NCBI RefSeq assembly: GCF_000956505.1
Contig: NZ_JYIX01000023.1
Span: 1-64,000, forward strand
Direction of reading: 5' to 3'
From: Microbacterium azadirachtae
Lineage (GTDB): Bacteria > Actinomycetota > Actinomycetes > Actinomycetales > Microbacteriaceae
Length of the DNA stretch: 64,000 bases
The notes under the pieces are model-generated. The model was not told where the DNA came from, did no database searches, and saw only the letters and a program-made list of their open reading frames with translations. This document shows, one piece after another, positions 42,436-52,451 of this stretch. Position 1 is the stretch's first letter. The number at the start of each line of letters is the position of its first letter. The position numbers were made by a program, and so were the translations under genes.

Positions 42436-44610
42436 ATGGACGAACGGACACCGCACGACGGCCACTCCGCGGACGGCATCGCGATGCGCGATCACGGAGC
42501 GGGACACGAGATGCACACCGCGACGGATCACGTGCCGTCGCACGACCCTCACGCGGATCACGGCGACCACACCGATCACGCGGGATCTCACGACCACGCC
42601 GGTCATGCGGGACACGCGGGTCACGGCGACCACGTCGCCCGGTTCCGCCGTCTGTTCTGGATCATGCTGGTGCTGGCGGTGCCTGTCGTCGCTTTCTCCC
42701 CCATGTTCGCGATGCTCGTCGGGTACCACGTGCCGGACGTGTTCGTGCTGCAGGCGATCCCTCCGGTGATCGGCACCGTGCTGTACGTCTGGGGCGGACA
42801 GCCGTTCCTGACCGGCGCGATCTCCGAGATCCGCGGGCGCCGCCCCGGGATGATGCTGCTCATCGCGCTCGCGATCACCGTCGCGTTCCTCGCCTCGTGG
42901 GGTGCCACGCTCGGACTCCTCGACCACGAGCTCGATTTCTGGTGGGAGCTCGCCCTCCTCATCGTGATCATGCTGCTCGGACACTGGATCGAGATGCGCT
43001 CGCTCGCGCAGACGACCTCTGCCCTCGACTCGCTCGCAGCGCTCCTGCCGGATCAGGCCGAGCGCGTGAACGGTGACGACGTCGAGCTCGTCGCCCCGGC
43101 CGACCTGCGCGTCGGGGACGTGGTGCTGATCCGCCCCGGAGGCCGGGTGCCGGCCGATGCGGTGGTCGTTGAGGGATCCGCGAACCTGGACGAGTCGATG
43201 ATCACGGGTGAGTCCCGTGCGGTGCCGCGCGCGATCGGCGATCAGGTGGTCGCGGGGACGATCGCTACGGACTCGGCACTGCGCGCGCGGGTGACCGCGG
43301 TCGGAGACGACACGGCCCTCGCGGGTATCGGGCGGCTGGTCGCCGAGGCGCAGTCCTCGTCCTCCCGCGCGCAGCGCCTCGCGGACCGCGCGGCGGGCTG
43401 GCTCTTCTGGTTCGCCCTCCTCGCCGGCATCCTGACCGCAATCGTGTGGACCGCGATCGGGCTGCCCGATGCCGCGGTCGTGCGGGTCATCACGGTCCTC
43501 GTGATCGCCTGCCCGCACGCCCTGGGCCTGGCGATCCCGCTCGTGGTATCGATCGCGACCGAGCGCGCGGCGCGCGGCGGGATCCTCGTGAAGGACCGGA
43601 TGGCCCTGGAGCGGATGCGCCAGGTCGACGCCGTACTGTTCGACAAGACCGGAACGCTGACCGAGGGTGCGCCCGCGGTGACCGGCATCGCCGTGGCCGC
43701 GGACTTCACCGAAGACGACGCGCTCGGCCTGGCCGCCTCGGCGGAATCCGACTCCGAGCACCCGCTCGCCGCCGCGATCCGCACCGCCGCCGAGAGCCGT
43801 GGCCTCGCCCGCGGCACGGTATCCGCATTCCGCTCCGAACCGGCGCTCGGCGTGCGCGCGATCGTCGACGCACGAACAGTCGAGGTCGGCGGGCCGGCGC
43901 TGCTCCGGCAAGCGGGGGTGACGGAGATGCCCGAGGCAGCCGGGTGGCGCGCGGAGGGCGCGATCATCCTGCATGTTCTCGTGGACGGCCGGGTGGCGGG
44001 CGCGCTCCGCCTCGCGGACGCGATCCGGGAGGAGTCCCGCGCCGCGGTGCGCGCGCTGCAGCAGCGCGGCGTCGACGTGGTGATGATCACCGGCGACGCC
44101 GAGGCCGTGGCCGCCTCGGTCGCCGCGGAGCTCGGCATCGAACGGTTCTTCGCGGGCGTCCGCCCCGAGGACAAGTCGGCGCGGGTCGCCGAGCTGCAGT
44201 CCGAGGGACGCACGGTCGCGATGGTGGGCGACGGGGTGAACGATGCCCCGGCGCTCGCACGCGCGGACGTCGGCATCGCGATCGGCGCCGGCACCGACGT
44301 CGCGATCGGTTCCGCCGGAGTCGTGCTGGCCAGCTCGGATCCGCGCTCCGTCGTCGCGACGATCGAGCTGTCCCGGGCCGCGTACCGCAAGATGCGGCAG
44401 AACCTGTGGTGGGCCGCCGGCTACAACCTGGCCGCTGTGCCTCTCGCGGCAGGAGTGCTCGCCCCGATCGGCTTCGTGCTGCCGATGTCTGTCGGCGCGA
44501 TCCTGATGTCGGTCTCCACCGTGGTCGTGGCGCTCAATGCGCAGCTGCTGCGCCGGCTCGACCTGCGGCCCGAGAGCGTCGCCGCGGCGCCGGAGCAGCG
44601 CACGCGCTGA
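42436..44610 (+). CDS. CopB-type copper/silver-exporting P-type ATPase
   Basis: About 724 residues from ATG 42436; ATGs at 42412 and 42421 lie within or at the edge of the operator. The N-terminus is a His/Asp-rich metal-binding tail with many HDH, HAGH and HGDH units. The pump has the CPH metal site (VIACPHALG), phosphorylation site DKTGTLTEG, TGES actuator and the hinge GDGVNDAPAL. CPH and a His-rich tail mark the CopB group, which exports Cu(II)/Cu(I) or silver. The CsoR-like operator indicates copper induction. Confidence 0.9.
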   Translation: MDERTPHDGHSADGIAMRDHGAGHEMHTATDHVPSHDPHADHGDHTDHAGSHDHAGHAGHAGHGDHVARFRRLFWIMLVLAVPVVAFSPMFAMLVGYHVPDVFVLQAIPPVIGTVLYVWGGQPFLTGAISEIRGRRPGMMLLIALAITVAFLASWGATLGLLDHELDFWWELALLIVIMLLGHWIEMRSLAQTTSALDSLAALLPDQAERVNGDDVELVAPADLRVGDVVLIRPGGRVPADAVVVEGSANLDESMITGESRAVPRAIGDQVVAGTIATDSALRARVTAVGDDTALAGIGRLVAEAQSSSSRAQRLADRAAGWLFWFALLAGILTAIVWTAIGLPDAAVVRVITVLVIACPHALGLAIPLVVSIATERAARGGILVKDRMALERMRQVDAVLFDKTGTLTEGAPAVTGIAVAADFTEDDALGLAASAESDSEHPLAAAIRTAAESRGLARGTVSAFRSEPALGVRAIVDARTVEVGGPALLRQAGVTEMPEAAGWRAEGAIILHVLVDGRVAGALRLADAIREESRAAVRALQQRGVDVVMITGDAEAVAASVAAELGIERFFAGVRPEDKSARVAELQSEGRTVAMVGDGVNDAPALARADVGIAIGAGTDVAIGSAGVVLASSDPRSVVATIELSRAAYRKMRQNLWWAAGYNLAAVPLAAGVLAPIGFVLPMSVGAILMSVSTVVVALNAQLLRRLDLRPESVAAAPEQRTR

Positions 44611-44637
44611 TCCCCGGACGTCCGAACCGGGTCGGGC

Positions 44638-45768
44638 TCAGCGTCCGATCCGGTCCAGGGCGGCCGCCAGCCGATCGACCGTGCCGTCCACGTCGGCCAG
44701 CTTGTCCAGGCCGAACAGCCCGATCCGGAACGTCGAGAACGACTCCGGCTCACCGCAGTGCAGCGGTACTCCTGCGGCGATCTGCAGCCCCTGCTCGCGG
44801 AACAGCACGCCGGTCCGGAGTCCCGGATCCGTGGTGTGCACGACCGCGACGCTCGGCGAGGCGAAGCCGTCCGCGGCCACCGAGGGCAGGCCGCGTGCGG
44901 CCAGCAGGGCGCGCACGCGCGTGCCGAGATCCCACTGGGCGGCGCGCAGCGCGTCGAAACCGCGCTCGCGCGTCTCCGTCATGGTCGCGGCGTTGTGCGC
45001 GAGCGTGTCGGTCGGCATCGTGGCGTGATACGGAGCGCGCCCCGCGACGTACTCCTCCGAGATCCACAGCCATCGAGCGAGATCGATCGCGAAGCTGGAC
45101 GAGGTGCGCGACATCACCGCCTCGCGGCCCGCGTCGCGCAGCATGACGTAGCCGGCGCCCGGGGATCCGCTCCACCCCTTCTGCGGGGCGCTCAGCAGGA
45201 CGTCGACGCCGAGCGCCTCCATGTCGACCCACAGCGCGCCCGACGCGATCGAGTCCAGCACGAGCAGGCCGCCGACCTCGTGCACCGCATCGGCGAGGGC
45301 GCGCACGTAGTCGTCCGGCAGCAGGATGCCCGCCGCGGTCTCCACGTGCGGCGCGAAGACGACCTCGCTGCGCTGCGCGCGGATCGCGGCGACGACCTCC
45401 TCGATCGGCGCCGGCGCCCACGCGGACTGCACGTCGTCGGACTCGGGGCGGGCCGTGCACACGACCGTGTTCTGCGCGATGCCGCCGGTGTCGAGGATCT
45501 GCGACCAGCGGTAGGAGAACAATCCGTTGCGGACGATGAGGCAGCGTCGCCCGGTGGCGAGCTGCCTGGCCACCGCCTCCATCGCGTAGGTGCCGCCGCC
45601 GGGGACGATCGCGGTCGTCGTCGCACGGTAGGCGGCGCGCAGATCGGACTGCACGCTCTGCATGACCGACACGAAGCGCGCGGACATGTGGTTCAGGGAG
45701 CGGTCCGTGAAGACCACCGAGTACTCCAGCAGGCCGTCGGGATCGACATCGTCGTGCGGAAGGTTCAT
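44638..45768 (-). CDS. Class V aminotransferase (alanine-glyoxylate type)
   Basis: A 376-residue PLP enzyme with IVPGGGTYAMEAVARQL, LLVLDSIASGALWVDM and the PLP lysine in LSAPQKGWSGSPG. This is the alanine-glyoxylate/serine-pyruvate aminotransferase branch of class V. The exact amino donor is unclear. It stands alone between the convergent copper ATPase gene and a tRNA gene. Confidence 0.82.
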   Translation of the reverse strand: MNLPHDDVDPDGLLEYSVVFTDRSLNHMSARFVSVMQSVQSDLRAAYRATTTAIVPGGGTYAMEAVARQLATGRRCLIVRNGLFSYRWSQILDTGGIAQNTVVCTARPESDDVQSAWAPAPIEEVVAAIRAQRSEVVFAPHVETAAGILLPDDYVRALADAVHEVGGLLVLDSIASGALWVDMEALGVDVLLSAPQKGWSGSPGAGYVMLRDAGREAVMSRTSSSFAIDLARWLWISEEYVAGRAPYHATMPTDTLAHNAATMTETRERGFDALRAAQWDLGTRVRALLAARGLPSVAADGFASPSVAVVHTTDPGLRTGVLFREQGLQIAAGVPLHCGEPESFSTFRIGLFGLDKLADVDGTVDRLAAALDRIGR

Positions 45769-45809
45769 GCGCTCAGCCTGGCACACCGCCCCGCTAGGCT
45801 GGAGGGCAC

Positions 45810-45882
45810 GCGCCTATAGCTCAGTTGGTAGAGCACGTCGTTTACACCGATGTGGTCGGGAGTTCGAGTCTCTCTGGGCGCA
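45810..45882 (+). tRNA. tRNA-Val (anticodon TAC)
   Basis: The 73-base cloverleaf has acceptor GCGCCTA paired with TGGGCGC, a D arm with AGCTCAGTTGGTAGAGC, anticodon stem CGTCG/CGATG with loop TTTACAC giving TAC, and T arm GGAGTTCGAGTCTCT. The CCA end is not encoded. Confidence 0.93.
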
Positions 45883-45929
45883 CCCCGGTGTTCCTCGGCT
45901 GATCTGTCCCGCCGCGGAATGCGCATCGA

Positions 45930-47258
45930 TCAGACGAGCCTCTTGCCCTCCGTCTTCGGCGCCCACAGCCAGGTGACCAGAGCGCCGAGGGCCAGCACAG
46001 CGGAGAGCCAGTACATCGACACGGAGACTCCCCACTTCTCCAGGCTGAGCGGCAGCAGGAACGTCCCGATCGCGGACGCGATGCGACTGGTCGCGTTGAG
46101 CAGGCCGACGCCGCTTCCCCGCAGGTGAGTCGGAAAGAGCTCGGGCGGATAGACCTGGGTGATGTTCGACGCAGCGGACATCACGAACGAGTAGACCACG
46201 AACGGGATGAGCATCAGCCACGGCGACGCCTCTGCGAAGAGCCCGAGCAGAGCCAGCATCACGGTCATGATGACGAAAGTCCAGAACGTGAACGCCTTGC
46301 GCGGGAATCGCGCGATCGCCCACAGGCCCGCCACGCCACCGGCCAGCAGGAAGATATTGATCAGCAGGTTCTGCGCGTTCGCGTCCGACACCTTCATCGC
46401 CTCGAGGATCGTGTAGACGAACGTGTAGATGGCGAAGTACGGCAGCACCTGGCAGCTGTAGAACAGAATCCCGAACCAGGTGCTCTTCCGGAGCGCAGGG
46501 CCGAACAGTTCCCGGTAGCTGCTCTTCTCCTCGACATGAGCCGCCGGGATGAAGATGTTCCCGGTCTTGAGGTACTTCTCCGCGATCGCCGCCGCCTCCT
46601 CGCCGCGGCCCCTGCTGATCAGCCACCCGGGCGATTCCGGCGATCCGATGCGCACGATCAGCACGAACAGTGCCGGAATGAAGCCGGACGCGAGCAGCCA
46701 GCGCCAGGTGTCTGGCCCGACGTTCACGTAGGCGCCGATCACGTTGGCGAGCACATAGCCGACCGTCCAGAGGACCGTCAGCGACGAGAGCATGAGTCCT
46801 CGGGACTTGCGCGGCGCGAACTCCGACAGGAGCGTCGGGCCCACGGCGTAGTCGGCGCCGAGGCCGAAGCCGATCAGCAGGCGCAGCACGAAGATCGTCT
46901 CGACGTTCGGCGCCCAGAACTGCGCCAGGGATGCCGCAGCGATCAGGATGAAGTTCAGGACGTAGACGCGCTGACGACCGATCCGGTCGCTGATCCGCCC
47001 GAGGATCAACGATCCGAAGAACAGACCGATCAGCGCCGAGCTCGCCAGCATGCCCTGCCAGAACCCGTCGACATGCCATTGCACCGCCAGCATCGGCAGC
47101 GCGCTTCCGATGATGCCCAGCGCATAGCCGTCCGAGAAGTTGGCGCCGAAGGTCATCATCGTGACCTTGAAGTGGAACGGCCCGAACGGGATCTGGTCGA
47201 GGGCGATCTTCCCTTCCGGTACCGGTTCCTGGGCTTCGTCGGTGATGGCGGAATTCAT
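45930..47258 (-). CDS. MFS transporter (sugar/aromatic acid porter type)
   Basis: A 442-residue twelve-helix protein with loop motif GRISDRIGRQRVY, the second signature VYPPELFPTHLRGSG and the central TWRWLLASGF. This places it among the AAHS/sugar-porter groups. AGGGAG precedes the ATG at 47258. It is divergent from the lyase-like gene and IclR regulator, sharing a 123-base control region, so it probably imports the substrate of that cluster. Confidence 0.82.
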   Translation of the reverse strand: MNSAITDEAQEPVPEGKIALDQIPFGPFHFKVTMMTFGANFSDGYALGIIGSALPMLAVQWHVDGFWQGMLASSALIGLFFGSLILGRISDRIGRQRVYVLNFILIAAASLAQFWAPNVETIFVLRLLIGFGLGADYAVGPTLLSEFAPRKSRGLMLSSLTVLWTVGYVLANVIGAYVNVGPDTWRWLLASGFIPALFVLIVRIGSPESPGWLISRGRGEEAAAIAEKYLKTGNIFIPAAHVEEKSSYRELFGPALRKSTWFGILFYSCQVLPYFAIYTFVYTILEAMKVSDANAQNLLINIFLLAGGVAGLWAIARFPRKAFTFWTFVIMTVMLALLGLFAEASPWLMLIPFVVYSFVMSAASNITQVYPPELFPTHLRGSGVGLLNATSRIASAIGTFLLPLSLEKWGVSVSMYWLSAVLALGALVTWLWAPKTEGKRLV

Positions 47259-47287
47259 CAGCAGCTCCCTTGCCACAATGTGTTGCC

Positions 47288-47317
47288 ATGTAGTGAAATT
47301 GCTCTTGTTCACCACAT
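47288..47317. promoter_or_regulatory. Inverted repeat, candidate IclR operator
   Basis: ATGTAGTGAA and TTCACCACAT are complementary at 9 of 10 positions with a 10-base spacer. They lie centrally between the divergent MFS and lyase-like genes, where the cluster's IclR protein should act. Confidence 0.5.
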
Positions 47318-47381
47318 GAAACTTGGTGCCTGCCAGAATGTCAAGGCCCACGCGTCACGCGCACCGGCGGAAGGAGACCCC

Positions 47382-48833
47382 ATGGTCGACGCGAATGAGC
47401 GACCGAATCGATCCTCCGCGCCCGCGGCGACGCCCGCGCGGGCCACGATCATGCTCGGCGATCGATCGCTGGAGCTCGACGACATCCGCGCCTTCGCGGA
47501 TGATCGCGCACGCGCGGAGTACTCTCCGGCGGCGGGGCGCACGATCGCTGTCGCCCACGAGACTCTGCTGCGTCTCGCTGCGACGCGCCCGGTGTACGGA
47601 CTCTCCACGGGAGTCGGGGCCCGCCGCAGCGTCGCGGTCGTACGGGATCGGGAGTCGTGCCTGCGTCTGTGGCGCAGCCACGCTCTCCAGTTCGGCCCCG
47701 CCGCAGACCCGGAGCGGGTTCGGGCGATGCTGCTCATCCGCGCCAACCAGCTCGCGCGGGGTGGATCCGGGGTCAGTCCCGCGCTCGCCGACGCCCTGCT
47801 CGCTGCGGCGACCCGAGAAGACCCTCCGACGATCGCCTTCGGCGGCGCGCTCGGCACGGGAGACCTTGGCGCGCTCGCGGCACTGGCGTTGCAGATCACC
47901 GCGGACGAGCCGACCGGACCCTTCGCCGCCTCCGACGGCCTCCCGTTCATGAGCAGCAGCGCCCTGACACTCGCCGACGCCTCCCTCACGCTCGTCGATC
48001 TCGATCGTGCGCTCGACGCGGCGGTGGCGCTCGGCGCCGCCTCCGCGCGTGCGCTGCGAACGACGGCCGAGCACTTCGCGGCGGCTGCGTTCGAGGACCG
48101 CCACTGGGCGATCCGCGACGCGGCGGCGCGGCTCGCCCCATCCGGCGCGGATTCCACCCCCCGCGTGCAGGATCCTTTCTCGATGCGCCTGCTGCCGCAA
48201 TCGCTCGGGTCGGTGCGGTTGTCCTGGGAGCGCTGCAGAGAAGCGACCCTCGCCGAGGTGAACGGCGCGCACGAGAACCCCCGCGTATTCGCCGATGAGC
48301 AGCTGATCGCGCACACCGGCAACTTCTACACCGTCGACCTGGAACTCGCGTGCGGCACCCTGCTGCGCGCCCTCGCCCAGGACGCGAGCCTGCTGCTGGC
48401 ACGACTCGGGCTGCTCATGAACCCTCGCTACACGGGACAGGCCGAGTTCCTCGGTGACGGGACCCCGGACGCGACGGGGGCGATGATGCTGGAGTACCTC
48501 GCGGCCGCGGCGCTCGCCGACATCCGAGATCTCGCGGCGGCGCACGGCGGCCACGGCGTGCATCTCTCGCTCGGCGCCGAGGAGCATGCTCCGTTCACGC
48601 CGCAAGCCGTGCGCCGGCTGCGGCAGGCGACCGAGAGCTACCGCACGATGCTCGCCTGCTTCGCTGTCGCCCTGCGTCGGCTGCCCGGCCTGGACGATCT
48701 GCTGGTCGGGCTGCCGGAGCAGCACGGCGGGCTCGAGGACCGCGACCTGAGCGGCGAGCTGGCCGACACGGTGTCCGTCCTGGATAGGATTCGGCTCGGT
48801 GAGTCGCATGACCGGACGGAGGGGCGTCGATGA
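47382..48833 (+). CDS. Histidine/aromatic ammonia-lyase-family protein with atypical triad
   Basis: A 483-residue protein of the MIO ammonia-lyase fold: catalytic-type YGLSTGVGARR, QDPFSMRLLPQSLGS, TGNFYTVDLELACG and LSLGAEEHAPFTPQ. Where HAL and PAL have Ala-Ser-Gly, which cyclises to the MIO cofactor, this protein reads Gly158-Thr159-Gly160 in GALGTGDLGAL. It may lack MIO, form it in another way, or have a different activity. The ATG follows AAGGAG. Its stop overlaps the IclR start (ATGA). Confidence 0.8.
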   Translation: MVDANERPNRSSAPAATPARATIMLGDRSLELDDIRAFADDRARAEYSPAAGRTIAVAHETLLRLAATRPVYGLSTGVGARRSVAVVRDRESCLRLWRSHALQFGPAADPERVRAMLLIRANQLARGGSGVSPALADALLAAATREDPPTIAFGGALGTGDLGALAALALQITADEPTGPFAASDGLPFMSSSALTLADASLTLVDLDRALDAAVALGAASARALRTTAEHFAAAAFEDRHWAIRDAAARLAPSGADSTPRVQDPFSMRLLPQSLGSVRLSWERCREATLAEVNGAHENPRVFADEQLIAHTGNFYTVDLELACGTLLRALAQDASLLLARLGLLMNPRYTGQAEFLGDGTPDATGAMMLEYLAAAALADIRDLAAAHGGHGVHLSLGAEEHAPFTPQAVRRLRQATESYRTMLACFAVALRRLPGLDDLLVGLPEQHGGLEDRDLSGELADTVSVLDRIRLGESHDRTEGRR

Positions 48834-49591
48834 GGACGACAGGACAGGGCGGGCCGGCTGCCGCGGAGGAGAAGGCTGAGGCGCTCGACTCGGGTGCCGG
48901 CCCCCGTTCCGTGCACAGGGCGCTGGAGCTGCTCACGACCGTGGTCGAGTCGGGCCCGCAGCCGCTCACCGAACTGGCGCGCGCGAGCGGTCTGCCCACG
49001 AGCACGACGCTGCGCTCTCTGCGCGCCCTGGAGCACTGGGGCTACGTCGCGCGCACGACCGACGGCGGATACGTTGCCGGTCACCGGTTCGCGCGCTCGC
49101 GCTTCGACGCCGAGCCCGCCAGCGCGGAGCATCTGTTCGAGCGCTCCGGCGAGGTGCTCCAGCGGCTCACCGATGGCAGCGGCGAGTCGAGCTACCTGAC
49201 CGTTCGCGGCCCCGGACGCAGCTGCATCTATCTGCGCGAGGTGCAGAGCGACCAGCCGATCCGTCACGTCGGCTTCGCCGGATGGGCGGGTCGCACAGTG
49301 CAGATGGACGGTTCCGCGGTCGGCGCCGTCCTGGACGGCGAGACGCCGGACACCGGTTTCGTGACGCTGGGCGCGGTGTCGGCGCCGGACGCGACCGTCG
49401 TCGCGGCCCCGGTTCTCGACACCGAGGGCGCCATCGTGGCGGCGATCAGCATCGTCGGACCCAGCTTCCGCATGGGTGCGGATCGCGTTCAGGAGCTCGG
49501 CGTTCTCGTGCACGACGCCGCGCAGAACCTGACCCGCGCGCTCCGGTCCGATCCCTCCGCATCGTCGGCCGCCGACCTGGACCGCGGATAA
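48830..49591 (+). CDS. IclR family transcriptional regulator
   Basis: A 253-residue protein with the IclR winged helix (VHRALELLTTVVE, then LTELARASGLPTSTTLRSLR) at about residues 27-75 and the ligand-binding domain ending with VVAAPVLDTEGAIVAAISIV. It is translationally coupled to the lyase-like gene and probably controls the divergent MFS/lyase promoters in response to the substrate. Confidence 0.85.
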   Translation: MRTTGQGGPAAAEEKAEALDSGAGPRSVHRALELLTTVVESGPQPLTELARASGLPTSTTLRSLRALEHWGYVARTTDGGYVAGHRFARSRFDAEPASAEHLFERSGEVLQRLTDGSGESSYLTVRGPGRSCIYLREVQSDQPIRHVGFAGWAGRTVQMDGSAVGAVLDGETPDTGFVTLGAVSAPDATVVAAPVLDTEGAIVAAISIVGPSFRMGADRVQELGVLVHDAAQNLTRALRSDPSASSAADLDRG

Positions 49592-49714
49592 CCGGGGCCA
49601 CCTCCGGGAGGGCTAGGCTGAGAGACGCGCGCTCTTGTGCGGAGTCGACAAGCCTCCCCCGCGTCGCATCCCGACTTCGTTGGCACGACCTGCCAGACAG
49701 ACGAAAGGCCTCCT

Positions 49715-52438
49715 GTGACTGTTCACGACCAGGATCCGTACTCCCAGGGCCCGCTCGACAGCGATCCCGAAGAGACCAGCGAATGGCAGCAATCGCTCGA
49801 CGAGCTCGTCGACGCGAAGGGCCACGGCCGCGGCCGCGAGATCATGCTCAGCCTGCTCAAGCGCTCGAAGGATCTGCACCTGGGCGTTCCGATGGTTCCG
49901 ACCACGGACTACATCAACACCATCGCCCCGGAGAACGAGGCCGCCTTCCCGGGCGATGAGGACCTCGAGCGCCGCTACCGGCACTGGATCCGCTGGAACG
50001 CCGCGGTCACGGTGCACCGCGCGCAGCGTCCCGGCATCGGGGTCGGCGGCCACATCTCGACCTACGCCTCTGCGGCGTCCCTCTACGAGGTCGGCTTCAA
50101 CCACTTCTTCCGCGGCCAGGACCACCCGTCCGGCGGCGACCAGATCTTCTACCAGGGCCACGCCTCCCCCGGCGCCTACGCCCGCGGTTTCCTCGAGGGC
50201 CGGATCAGCGAGCAGCAGCTCGACGCGTTCCGCCAGGAGAAGTCCGGCGCCCCGAACGGCCTGCCCTCCTACCCGCACCCGCGGATGATGCCGGAGTTCT
50301 GGCAGTTCCCGACCGTGTCGATGGGCCTCGGCCCGATCAACGCGATCTACCAGGCGATGACGAACAAGTACCTCGCCAACCGCGGCATCAAGGACAACGA
50401 CTCGCACGTGTGGGCGTTCCTCGGTGACGGCGAGATGGACGAGGTCGAGTCGCGCGGACAGCTCCAGGTCGCGGCGAACGAGGGTCTGGACAACCTCACC
50501 TTCGTGATCAACTGCAACCTGCAGCGCCTCGACGGCCCCGTGCGCGGCAACGGCAAGATCATCCAGGAGCTGGAGAGCTTCTTCCGCGGCGCCGGCTGGA
50601 ACGTCATCAAGGTCGTCTGGGGCCGCGAGTGGGACGACCTGCTCGCCCGCGACGCCGACGGCGCCCTGCTGAACCTGATGAACGTCACCCCGGACGGCGA
50701 CTACCAGACCTACAAGGCCGAGAGCGGCGCCTACGTGCGCGAGAACTTCTTCGGCCGCGACGAGCGCGCGCTCGCCCTGGTCAAGGACTACTCCGACGAC
50801 GACATCTGGCACCTGCGCCGCGGCGGCCACGACTACCGCAAGGTCTATGCGGCCTACAAGGCGGCCATGGAGCACAAGGGCCAGCCGACCGTCATCCTCG
50901 CCAAGACCGTCAAGGGCTACGGCCTCGGTCCGCACTTCGAGGGCCGCAACGCGACCCACCAGATGAAGAAGATGACGCTGGACGACCTCAAGCTGTTCCG
51001 CGACACGATGCACATTCCGATCACGGATGCGCAGCTCGAGGCCGACCCGTACCGTCCCCCGTACTACCACCCGGGACAGAACGACGAGACGATCCAGTAC
51101 ATGCTGGACCGCCGCCACGACCTGGGCGGTTTCCTCCCCGAGCGCCGTACGACCCACGTGGGGCTGAACCTCCCAGAGGACAAGGACTACGCGCTGCCGA
51201 AGAAGGGCTCCGGCAACCAGGAGGTCGCCACGACCATGGCCTTCGTGCGCATGGTCAAGGACCTCATGCGGGTCAAGGGCTTCGGCGAGCGGATCGTCCC
51301 GATCATCCCGGACGAGGCGCGCACGTTCGGGATGGACGCGTACTTCCCGACCGCGAAGATCTACAACCCCAACGGCCAGAACTACACCGCGGTCGACCGG
51401 GAGCTGCTGCTCGCGTACAAAGAGAGCCCGCAGGGGCAGATCATGCACGTCGGCATCAACGAGGCGGGCGCGGCCGCCGCGTTCACCGCCACGTCGACGG
51501 CGTACTCGACGCACGGCGAGCCGCTCATCCCGATCTACATCTTCTACTCGATGTTCGGCTATCAGCGCACCGGCGACGCCTTCTGGGCGGCCGGCGACCA
51601 GATGGGCCGCGGCTTCATCATCGGCGCCACTGCCGGACGCACGACGCTGACGGGTGAGGGCACGCAGCACGCGGACGGGCAGTCCCCGCTGCTCGCGTCG
51701 ACCAACCCCGCCACGCTCGTCTACGACGCGGCATACGGCTACGAGGTCTCGCACATCGTGCAGGCCGGCATCGAGCAGATGTACGGCGGCACCCACCCGA
51801 ACCCGGACGTCATGTACTACCTCACGGTGTACAACGAGCCGATGCGGATGCCGGCGGAGCCCGAGGACGTGGACGCAGAGGGGATCCGCAAGGGCCTGCA
51901 CCGCATCTCGGTCGGATCCGGCGACGGCCAGCGCGTGCAGCTGCTCGCGTCGGGCGTGGGCGTGCCGTGGGCGGTCGAGGCACAGGAGCTGCTGCTCGCC
52001 GACTGGGGCGTGTCCGCCGACGTCTGGTCGGTCACCTCGTGGACCGAGCTGCGCCGCGACGGCCTCGCCGCCGACGAGCACAACTTCCTGCACCCCGAGG
52101 AGGAGCCGCAGACGGCCTACCTCACCGAGAAGCTGAAGGAAGCCCAGGGCCCGTTCATCGCGACGAGCGACTACATGCACGCGGTCCAGGACCAGATCCG
52201 CCAGTGGGTCCCCGGCGCGTACTACACGCTGGGCGCCGACGGCTTCGGATTCGCCGACACGCGCGCCGCTGCCCGTCGCTTCTTCAAGATCGACGGACCG
52301 TCCATGGTGGTCCGTGCCCTCCAGGCGCTGGCCGACCAGGGCCGCATCGACCGCGCCGTCGTGGGCCAGGCGATCGCGAAGTACGACCTGTACAACGTGA
52401 ACGCCGGCACCAGTGGCAACGCCGGCGGCGAGAGCTGA
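49715..52438 (+). CDS. aceE: Pyruvate dehydrogenase E1 component (homodimeric AceE)
   Basis: A 907-residue ThDP enzyme starting at GTG after AAAGGCC. It has the ThDP motif [12 protein letters not shown] near residue 240 continuing to [11 protein letters not shown], and the typical AceE blocks [18 protein letters not shown] and [12 protein letters not shown]. It decarboxylates pyruvate to feed acetyl groups to the E2 of the complex. It is followed 13 bases later by a PucR-type regulator and the fab genes, linking acetyl-CoA supply with fatty acid synthesis. Confidence 0.95.
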   Translation: MTVHDQDPYSQGPLDSDPEETSEWQQSLDELVDAKGHGRGREIMLSLLKRSKDLHLGVPMVPTTDYINTIAPENEAAFPGDEDLERRYRHWIRWNAAVTVHRAQRPGIGVGGHISTYASAASLYEVGFNHFFRGQDHPSGGDQIFYQGHASPGAYARGFLEGRISEQQLDAFRQEKSGAPNGLPSYPHPRMMPEFWQFPTVSMGLGPINAIYQAMTNKYLANRGIKDNDSHVWAFLGDGEMDEVESRGQLQVAANEGLDNLTFVINCNLQRLDGPVRGNGKIIQELESFFRGAGWNVIKVVWGREWDDLLARDADGALLNLMNVTPDGDYQTYKAESGAYVRENFFGRDERALALVKDYSDDDIWHLRRGGHDYRKVYAAYKAAMEHKGQPTVILAKTVKGYGLGPHFEGRNATHQMKKMTLDDLKLFRDTMHIPITDAQLEADPYRPPYYHPGQNDETIQYMLDRRHDLGGFLPERRTTHVGLNLPEDKDYALPKKGSGNQEVATTMAFVRMVKDLMRVKGFGERIVPIIPDEARTFGMDAYFPTAKIYNPNGQNYTAVDRELLLAYKESPQGQIMHVGINEAGAAAAFTATSTAYSTHGEPLIPIYIFYSMFGYQRTGDAFWAAGDQMGRGFIIGATAGRTTLTGEGTQHADGQSPLLASTNPATLVYDAAYGYEVSHIVQAGIEQMYGGTHPNPDVMYYLTVYNEPMRMPAEPEDVDAEGIRKGLHRISVGSGDGQRVQLLASGVGVPWAVEAQELLLADWGVSADVWSVTSWTELRRDGLAADEHNFLHPEEEPQTAYLTEKLKEAQGPFIATSDYMHAVQDQIRQWVPGAYYTLGADGFGFADTRAAARRFFKIDGPSMVVRALQALADQGRIDRAVVGQAIAKYDLYNVNAGTSGNAGGES

Positions 52439-52451
52439 CCCGCGCGGCACG

